This document shows positions 29,441 through 34,291 of a stretch of DNA of 34,291 nt, in pieces; position 1 is the first letter of the stretch, and every line of letters begins with the position of its first letter. The notes under the pieces are model-generated. The model saw only the letters and a list, made by a program, of their open reading frames with translations. It was not told where the DNA came from and made no database searches. Source of the DNA: a virus. The stretch is from positions 1-34,291 of IMG/VR virus record IMGVR_UViG_3300039159_000250. One strand, given 5' to 3'. The position numbers and the translations under genes were made by a program.

Positions 29441-29869
29441 ATGGAAATTAATGATATAAAAAAGAAGTGGGCATCAATAGAGCAAAAGCTTAATGAGTCC
29501 AGTAAAGAACTTTATGGTAACAATGGCTGGAAAGTTAACTCCGATCCACTTCATAAAGGTGCTAAAGTAGAGATTGGAAAAGATGGTGCCGAAGAAGCAG
29601 CTGATGAGTTTGATGCAAGTAAAAAAATGGATACTGCTCCAGTAAATAAAAATAAAGAAGGCGCTGAAGAAGCACCTACTGAATTTGAGGGTAGTAATAA
29701 AGCAACTGGTCAAGTTGGTATAGAACGTAAAGAAGGTGCTGTTGGTGGTGCTGAAATTGCAAAGAAAGGTTATGATGCACCATTATTCCGTAATAAGGTT
29801 CGTGGTATATTTGGATTATCTCTTGATGATAAACTAAATAAACCAAATGGTGGCAAGTCAAGTCTTTGA
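29441..29869 (+). CDS. Late repeat protein A, 142 aa (paralogue of the next gene)
   Basis: No known family. 'KLNESSKELYG' near the N-terminus and 'LFRNKVRGIFGLSLDDKLNK' near the C-terminus recur in the next gene. Between them, a G-A motif preceded by K-D or K-E appears at residues 47, 72 and 97, a spacing of exactly 25 residues, each followed by an E/A-rich and acidic-aromatic stretch (EEAADEF, EEAPTEF, VGGAEI). The protein is otherwise hydrophilic and probably extended. Late promoter plus AAGGAG suggest strong late expression, as for a minor virion or internal head protein; that role is inferred only. Confidence 0.75.
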   Translation: MEINDIKKKWASIEQKLNESSKELYGNNGWKVNSDPLHKGAKVEIGKDGAEEAADEFDASKKMDTAPVNKNKEGAEEAPTEFEGSNKATGQVGIERKEGAVGGAEIAKKGYDAPLFRNKVRGIFGLSLDDKLNKPNGGKSSL

Positions 29870-29901
29870 TAAAAAAGTTTAAAATAATAAATAGTATCTG
29901 A

Positions 29902-29909
29902 TATAAATA
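29902..29909 (+). promoter_or_regulatory. T4-type late promoter (TATAAATA)
   Basis: Exact octamer 21 nt before the ATG of the 175-aa gene, with TAGGAGA in between. Each of the two paralogues thus has its own late promoter. Confidence 0.7.
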
Positions 29910-29930
29910 TAACATAATAGGAGATTACTC

Positions 29931-30458
29931 ATGGCTGTACCAACACTCAAAGAACTCAAGGCACTTAAGCAAAAGTTGCAAGAGTCATCAAAGCAGTCTT
30001 ATAAAGGCGCACGTTTAACACCTGAAGGTGGTAAGGATTTTAGTCGTACCAAAACTGGCAAGACTGCACCAACCGAAGTCAACCGCGAAGAAGGTGCTGC
30101 TGCTGGTGTAAAAGAAGTTGGTACAAGCTACGGTAAGGGTGGCGAACCAGAAGGCACTAGTGTAAAAGCCGTCAAGCGTCCTGATGGTGCCAAGGGTGCT
30201 GTTAAGGAATATAAAGCAGAACAAACTGCTCAAGGTGCCGATAGTAAAGAAGACTCTCGTAAAGAAGGTGCTGGCGCAGCTCCAAAAGAATGGCTCAAAC
30301 CATCAGAATTTCGTGACAAGCTTCGTTCGTCACTTGGTCTACCATTGACCGATAAACTCAATAAGGGTAATGATGGACTGAATAAGGCTGAAAAGGGCGG
30401 TTCTACTGAAGCCAATAAGGCTGGTACACCCGCTAAGGTTGCCGAAATTAAGAAGTAA
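29931..30458 (+). CDS. Late repeat protein B, 175 aa (paralogue of the previous gene)
   Basis: It shares the termini of its neighbour: 'KLQESSKQSYKG' near the start and 'EFRDKLRSSLGLPLTDKLNK' at 126-145. Three G-A repeats lie at 53-56 (EEGA), 84-87 (PDGA) and 111-114 (KEGA), each followed by a small-residue run and a K-E. The protein is rich in Lys, Gly, Ala and Glu, without hydrophobic core segments. The coding sequence uses noticeably more C and G in third positions than neighbours, which may reflect high expression or a different origin. It has its own late promoter and ends before a strong terminator. Confidence 0.78.
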   Translation: MAVPTLKELKALKQKLQESSKQSYKGARLTPEGGKDFSRTKTGKTAPTEVNREEGAAAGVKEVGTSYGKGGEPEGTSVKAVKRPDGAKGAVKEYKAEQTAQGADSKEDSRKEGAGAAPKEWLKPSEFRDKLRSSLGLPLTDKLNKGNDGLNKAEKGGSTEANKAGTPAKVAEIKK

Positions 30459-30479
30459 TATCCTTTATAAGTATGTTAG

Positions 30480-30509
30480 AAAAAGCCACTCATCATGAGT
30501 GGCTTTTTT
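30480..30509 (+). terminator. Rho-independent terminator after the late repeat genes
   Basis: AAAAAGCCACTCAT pairs with ATGAGTGGCTTTTT, ending in six T. The A-rich left flank makes it symmetrical and possibly bidirectional. Confidence 0.92.
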
Positions 30510-30511
30510 CG

Positions 30512-30539
30512 TTGCTTAATTTATTGTGTAATATATAAT
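30512..30539 (+). promoter_or_regulatory. Sigma70-like promoter of rnh, positioned for a leaderless transcript
   Basis: TTGCTT, 16-nt spacer, TATAAT, then exactly 6 nt and the ATG at 30546, directly after the terminator. Confidence 0.6.
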
Positions 30540-30545
30540 AGACAT

Positions 30546-31469
30546 ATGAAAAAAGTTTTATTAATTGATCTTGGTCATCTTGCACACAGATATCTTTATG
30601 CAAAATCAGCAGATATAAAAGCAGCTGGATATGGTTACCTTCGATTGATGATTCTTGGTCATGGTATTTTTCAGTATATTTCACAATTTCGCCCTAATGA
30701 AGTATATATTGGTGTTGATTATAAAAAATCGTGGCGTAAAGAATTAACAACAATATATAAAGCCCAACGTGCTGGACTTCGTGAGAAATCGTCTGATGTA
30801 ATTGATTGGGATGGATTTTATATATTTATGGAAGATTTTGTACACGAATTACGTGAGACATTTCCTTTTCATACTCCACTAGTTCCACACCTTGAAGCAG
30901 ACGATGTTATAGGATGGCTTGCTAAAAATTTACCAGCAGAACATGAGAAAATTTTAGTTTCTGGTGATGGTGACTATGTTCAGATGCTTAAATATCCTAA
31001 TGTCAAACTATGGTCACCTAATCAGAAAGGTTATGTTTCTGGATTAGATCCTGAGCGCGAGCTTATGATAAAGATTATATGTGGTGATAAATCAGATAAT
31101 ATTCCTGGTTGTCGTAAAGGTGTTGGTGAAAAGAAAGCAATTAAGCTTATAGAATCTGGTGAACTTTTGAAGCTTCTTAATGAAATTGATGGTGATGGAA
31201 AGCCATGTGAATTTCGTAGAAATTATGATAGAAATATGAAACTTGTTGATATTGAACTTGTTCCAGCCGGACTTAATAAGCGACTACAAGAACATCTTGT
31301 AACATATGAACTTGCTGATGGGTCAAAATTTTATGATTATCTAATTAAACATCGTTTACGTGAAATGATTGACAATATTGAAAAATTTAGAAATATCATG
31401 AGGCCACTTATTCCAGTTAAAGATATGTCAGATATATTTAAAAAATGTCATCTTCGGTCAATATCTTAA
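30546..31469 (+). CDS. rnh: RNase H / 5'-3' exonuclease (FEN-1 family, T4 Rnh-like)
   Basis: It removes RNA primers from lagging-strand fragments. The 307-aa product (T4: 305) starts 'MKKVLLIDLGHLAHRYLYA' with the first metal Asp8. It has 'YIGVDYKKSWRKELTTIYKAQR', the 'LEADDVIGWLAKN' and 'VSGDGDYVQML' acidic motifs, and the H3TH-type 'CGDKSDNIPGCRKGVGEKKAIKLI'. A frame start 17 codons earlier lies inside the terminator hairpin and is rejected. There is no Shine-Dalgarno sequence; the promoter placement predicts a leaderless mRNA. The last 32 nt overlap the convergent gene 4. Confidence 0.92.
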   Translation: MKKVLLIDLGHLAHRYLYAKSADIKAAGYGYLRLMILGHGIFQYISQFRPNEVYIGVDYKKSWRKELTTIYKAQRAGLREKSSDVIDWDGFYIFMEDFVHELRETFPFHTPLVPHLEADDVIGWLAKNLPAEHEKILVSGDGDYVQMLKYPNVKLWSPNQKGYVSGLDPERELMIKIICGDKSDNIPGCRKGVGEKKAIKLIESGELLKLLNEIDGDGKPCEFRRNYDRNMKLVDIELVPAGLNKRLQEHLVTYELADGSKFYDYLIKHRLREMIDNIEKFRNIMRPLIPVKDMSDIFKKCHLRSIS

Positions 31470-31893
31470 AATCCCAACCATGACGATCACAAAAAGCCTT
31501 TGCTGCTGTCCATTTGGCTTTATTCATATTCCACGCCATAGCTTCATATAAAATTGTTTTCTGTTGTTTACCTTTTGAAATAACAGGAGCTATGGTTTGC
31601 TTCTTTGGTTTTAATTCAATTAATATAGTTTTAATTCCAGTTGGTGTTTTTGCTCGTATTAAAAAATCTGGATGATAATTCCACACCGTATTTGTGTTAG
31701 GGTTCATGTATGGTATAAGAGGTTGTTCACTTATCCACTCTAATATATTATCATTCATATCAAATTGTCGCATCACTCTAAATTCCCATTGTGATCTAAA
31801 AATAATTACATTACTTCCTTTATATTTTTGTGGATTAAGTGGTTTATATACACCCTTTCTCCACTTAGATTTTCCAACATGTAATTTTGACAT
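31438..31893 (-). CDS. 4: Head completion protein gp4
   Basis: T4 gp4 is needed to finish filled heads before tail joining. The 151-aa product (T4: 150) matches the family's order: 'YKPLNPQKYKGS', 'RSQWEFRVMRQFDMNDNILEWISEQPLIPYMNP', 'HPDFLIR', 'ILIELKPKKQT', 'YEAMAWNMNKAKWTAAKAFCDRHGWDFKILTED'. The H-P-D (74-76) and E-x-K (93-95) residues form a restriction-endonuclease-like active site. The ATG at 31893 has no ribosome-binding site; a -10 element lies 6 nt upstream, inside a palindrome shared with the divergent gene. It is oriented against its neighbours rnh and 20. Confidence 0.92.
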   Translation of the reverse strand: MSKLHVGKSKWRKGVYKPLNPQKYKGSNVIIFRSQWEFRVMRQFDMNDNILEWISEQPLIPYMNPNTNTVWNYHPDFLIRAKTPTGIKTILIELKPKKQTIAPVISKGKQQKTILYEAMAWNMNKAKWTAAKAFCDRHGWDFKILTEDDIF

Positions 31894-31917
31894 AAATAGA
31901 TTATAATACTATTTATG
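31891..31917. promoter_or_regulatory. 27-bp palindrome containing both divergent start codons (gene 4 and the 150-aa gene)
   Basis: CATAAATAG and CTATTTATG are perfect 9-bp arms around ATTATAATA. The outer CAT/ATG are the two start codons themselves. The centre is TATAAT read in either direction (6 and 7 nt from the starts), and each arm also holds CATAAATA, one base from the late octamer. Confidence 0.7.
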
Positions 31918-32367
31918 AACCTTCTATCAGGAAATATTGGCGGAATTGAATTTCCTAGTATGAAACGAGGTCATTTTTACCGATTTACATATACAAATTT
32001 AGAATCTGATATGAAGAAACCAATGATGGTTAATCCGATTATCGTATTCTCTGCACTTGATAACAATCGTAAGATTCATGGACTTGATTTGCGCATACTA
32101 CGTAATCCATATGTTTTCATTGAAGATTACCAAAAGTTTTACTACGATAATGGTACAATTAATGAAATGATAACACCAGAGCATAAACATGCCTTTAGTT
32201 TTAAAATTTTAAAAGCTTTGTTTATACGTAATCCTGACGTTCAATCATCATGGAGAATATATAATCCATCTTATATGAAACATATAAAAGATATAAATAT
32301 AGATGAGACTATAAAAGAACTTCATAAATTTAATAAAGTTCGTAACTCAAATATGGGAGTAATATAA
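31915..32367 (+). CDS. Hypothetical 150-aa protein upstream of the portal gene
   Basis: The family is not certain. 'MKRGHFYRFTYTNLESDMKKPMMVNPIIVFSALDNNRKIHGLDLRIL' (16-62) recalls a group of small phage proteins with the pattern G-x-x-Y-x-F-x-Y ... P-x-I-h-h ... h-G-L-D/N-h-x-h-L, usually found near head and baseplate genes. The rest is basic and aromatic. It is divergent from gene 4 across a 21-bp gap, lacks a ribosome-binding site, and its TAA overlaps the portal ATG (TAATG), so it is likely co-translated with the portal gene and structural. Confidence 0.65.
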   Translation: MNLLSGNIGGIEFPSMKRGHFYRFTYTNLESDMKKPMMVNPIIVFSALDNNRKIHGLDLRILRNPYVFIEDYQKFYYDNGTINEMITPEHKHAFSFKILKALFIRNPDVQSSWRIYNPSYMKHIKDINIDETIKELHKFNKVRNSNMGVI

Positions 32368-34100
32368 TGGCTGTAGGTGACTATTTCATGTATCGCGGTG
32401 GCCTAAATAAACGCCTCCAGAATCTTACTCCACAAGAGCAACAGCAAGTAGTTACTGTACGTAAGTCAATAATGACTGCCTTGAGTAATGGTGACCCCAA
32501 GGAAATTAAAAAAGACAAAAGTAAAGTTGCTGTATCAGAATTAAAAGATATTGCCGTAGGTGATTTTCAAAGTCAATTAAATATATTTTCTAAGTTAATA
32601 TATCGTGTTGAGAACAATAAAAAAGAACGTCTGCGTATGTATCGCGAAATGGCAAAATACCCCGTCGTTTCATTTGCTGTTAATGAGCATGTAAATGAAG
32701 CCGTAAATTTTGATGATGATGGAAATTGCGTACAGCTTAAGATTAAGAATAAATCAATTAATGAAGATGAACATCAACGCAAAACTATACAAGCAGAGTT
32801 TAAAACATTGATGTTTGATACTATTAAGATAAATGACAGTGTTGATCGTTGGTATCGTGACTTCATGACTGATGGTGAGATATTTTTTGAAAAAATTATT
32901 GATAACGATAACCCTGAAGGTGGTATTACTCGTATCAAAAAGTTAATGACCCAACTCGTTTATCCTGTGTATGGTGATTTAGAAGCTGAGGAAATTTATT
33001 TTTATACATATCATTCACAACAAACTCAAGAACTTATACAGTTACCAAAAGAAATGGTAGCATATGCAAACAGTGGTCTTACCGAGTTTTCTGAAAATGA
33101 ACAAGACATATCTATTTATTCATTTCTTGAAGTTGCTAAAGTTACATATCGTCGCTTAAAACTTCTTGAAGACGCTCTTATCATTTATCGTATCATTCGC
33201 GCACCAGAGCGTCGTATATTTAATATTGACGTTGGTAATCTTCCAAAGGCCCGTGCTGAACAGTATATGAAAGAAACTATTGCGAACCATCGCCAAAAAA
33301 AGTTTTTTGATCCGTCTACTGGGGATGTAACTGAAGGTCTTGACCCTATTGCAATGACTGAGGATTATTATTTTCCTGTATTTGCAGGTGGTAGAGGATC
33401 AAAGGTAGAAACACTACCAGGCGGTCAACATCTTGATCAGATACAAGACGTTGAATTCTTCCTTAAGCGTATGTATCTTGCTATGAATATTCCTATGTCT
33501 CGTTGGGGCGAGGATAAAAAGGTACAATTTGGTGCTCAAGGTGATATCAATCATGATGAATTAAAGTTTCTTCAAGATGTCAAAAGATATACAAAAAGAT
33601 TTAGTAGATCATTAAAAGATATTTTTATGTCTCATTTAAAACTCAAAGGAATCGTTGATGAATTTGGTATTGGTGATGAAGATTTGGATATTCATATGTT
33701 TAGTAATAATCTTTACGAAATGTTCTTACAAGCAAAAAAGCTTGCTTTGAAGTTTGAAGTCTTTAAGAATTTTGAGAATCTTATTGACACTGATAATAAG
33801 CCACTATCACAAGAATGGGTTATCAAGAAATATCTTGATATGGAAAATAATGATTGGGATGAAAATATAAAACTTCGTAACGTTGAACGCGAAACTGCCA
33901 AAAGAGAAGCAGTAGAAGCAGAAGGTGGCGGTGATGGTGGAGGACTTGGTGGAGGACTTGGTGGAGGACTTGGTGGAGGACTTGGTGGAGGACTAGATGG
34001 AGGCGATAGTGGTGGATCGTCTGATATGGGTGAAACCCCAGAAGCTGATACTTCGGATCCTACAAATACTGAACCTACACCAGATGTAAAACCATCATAA
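32367..34100 (+). CDS. 20: Portal protein gp20
   Basis: The dodecameric portal is the DNA gateway and the start point of head assembly. The 577-aa product (T4: 524) has the family's stem and clip features: 'YREMAKYPVVSFAVNEHVNEAV', 'DRWYRDFMTDGEIFFEKIID', 'YSFLEVAKVTYRRLKLLEDALIIYRIIRAPERRIFNIDVGNLPKARAEQYMKE', 'FDPSTGDVTEG', 'GRGSKVETLPGGQHLDQIQDVEFFLKRMYLAMNIPMSRW'. The C-terminus is unusual: after residue about 515 it becomes Gly-rich with five GGGL repeats and an acidic Thr/Pro tail. The ribosome-binding site is GGGAG before the overlapping TAATG. Confidence 0.94.
   Translation: MAVGDYFMYRGGLNKRLQNLTPQEQQQVVTVRKSIMTALSNGDPKEIKKDKSKVAVSELKDIAVGDFQSQLNIFSKLIYRVENNKKERLRMYREMAKYPVVSFAVNEHVNEAVNFDDDGNCVQLKIKNKSINEDEHQRKTIQAEFKTLMFDTIKINDSVDRWYRDFMTDGEIFFEKIIDNDNPEGGITRIKKLMTQLVYPVYGDLEAEEIYFYTYHSQQTQELIQLPKEMVAYANSGLTEFSENEQDISIYSFLEVAKVTYRRLKLLEDALIIYRIIRAPERRIFNIDVGNLPKARAEQYMKETIANHRQKKFFDPSTGDVTEGLDPIAMTEDYYFPVFAGGRGSKVETLPGGQHLDQIQDVEFFLKRMYLAMNIPMSRWGEDKKVQFGAQGDINHDELKFLQDVKRYTKRFSRSLKDIFMSHLKLKGIVDEFGIGDEDLDIHMFSNNLYEMFLQAKKLALKFEVFKNFENLIDTDNKPLSQEWVIKKYLDMENNDWDENIKLRNVERETAKREAVEAEGGGDGGGLGGGLGGGLGGGLGGGLDGGDSGGSSDMGETPEADTSDPTNTEPTPDVKPS
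33936..33995 (+). repeat. 12-bp coding repeat x5 in the portal gene (GGGL)
   Basis: Five tandem copies of GGTGGAGGACTT (the last ends in A) encode GGGL five times in the C-terminal tail of gp20. Near-perfect identity suggests recent expansion. Confidence 0.95.
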
Positions 34101-34113
34101 ATATAAGGAATTT

Positions 34114-34291
34114 ATGAAAAACAGATTAGATGAAAATACTTATATAACACTCAAAGCACATAAACTTGGTCTTTCTTCAGAAGATTTGAAGTCTGTTTGG
34201 AGTTCATCAGAATCACAACAAAAGATGGAAACTCCAGAGTTACCAGAAAAAGATCCAGCATTCACACGTAAGGTGATGGATCGTTTTGATA
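34114..34291 (+). CDS. Start of the gene after portal, cut by window edge
   Basis: Fifty-nine codons are visible (MKNRLDENTYITLKAHKLGLSS...), hydrophilic and unrecognised. AAGGAAT precedes the ATG, and a near-late octamer CATAAATA lies at 34096-34103 over the portal stop. In T4 the genes after 20 encode prohead core proteins and the protease gp21, so an assembly role is plausible by position alone. Confidence 0.6.
   Translation, partial: MKNRLDENTYITLKAHKLGLSSEDLKSVWSSSESQQKMETPELPEKDPAFTRKVMDRFD

Noticed and set aside
30495-30545. Upstream start adding 17 residues to RNase H
   Set aside because: The ATG lies inside the terminator stem, upstream of the promoter, and the extension has no family similarity.

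Overview
The window is part of the genome of an AT-rich tailed phage of the T4-like (myovirus) type. The evidence is a nearly complete T4-type replication, recombination and late-transcription set in one place: sliding clamp (gp45), both clamp-loader subunits (gp44, gp62), RegA, DNA polymerase (gp43), replicative helicase (gp41), ssDNA-binding protein (gp32), UvsX, UvsY, UvsW, gp46/gp47, RNase H and the late sigma factor gp55. The packaging-side genes gp4 and gp20 (portal) follow. Exact T4-type late promoter octamers (TATAAATA) stand in front of several genes. No tRNA, rRNA or CRISPR array was seen. The host cannot be named from this sequence.

Layout. Positions 1-337 hold a two-gene late-promoter unit on the minus strand: a tiny ribbon-helix-helix protein overlapping a TnpB-like gene that runs off the left edge. 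From 465 to 11406 the minus strand reads, in transcription order: uvsX, 41, a small sigma-region-4-like gene, 32, rmlB, an rmlC-rmlD fusion, 45, 44, an unrecognised gene, 62, regA and three small genes, one of them HAD-like. A late plus-strand gene with a 48-nt coding minisatellite (11483-12706) is wedged in, tail to tail with gene 43. Genes 55, 47, 46 and 43 follow on the minus strand (19082 down to 12703). A divergent GT-B glycosyltransferase (19159-20202) ends at a strong terminator. After it comes a 455-bp non-coding region with four exact 48-bp tandem repeats, then the minus-strand block uvsY, uvsW and a double-GT2 glycosyltransferase. From 24475 to the right edge most genes are plus-strand and largely late: a 925-aa Zn-ribbon protein, a Hjc-like nuclease, two paralogous repeat proteins, rnh, gene 4 (minus strand), an unknown gene, the portal gene and the start of the next gene.

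How the parts work together. The minus-strand genes build the replisome and the recombination-dependent replication machinery. Most are served by sigma70-like promoters with a 16-bp spacer, and several stop/start pairs overlap as TAATG, which suggests translational coupling. gp55, probably with a gp33-like partner and the clamp gp45, would then switch on the TATAAATA genes. Beyond the T4 core, the phage carries enzymes resembling the dTDP-deoxysugar (rhamnose-type) pathway embedded between genes 32 and 45, and two glycosyltransferases, suggesting a phage-encoded glycosylation system whose target (DNA base, virion or host surface) is unknown. A further pattern is a set of five genes that lack a Shine-Dalgarno sequence and have TATAAT placed 6-7 nt before the ATG, as expected for leaderless mRNAs.
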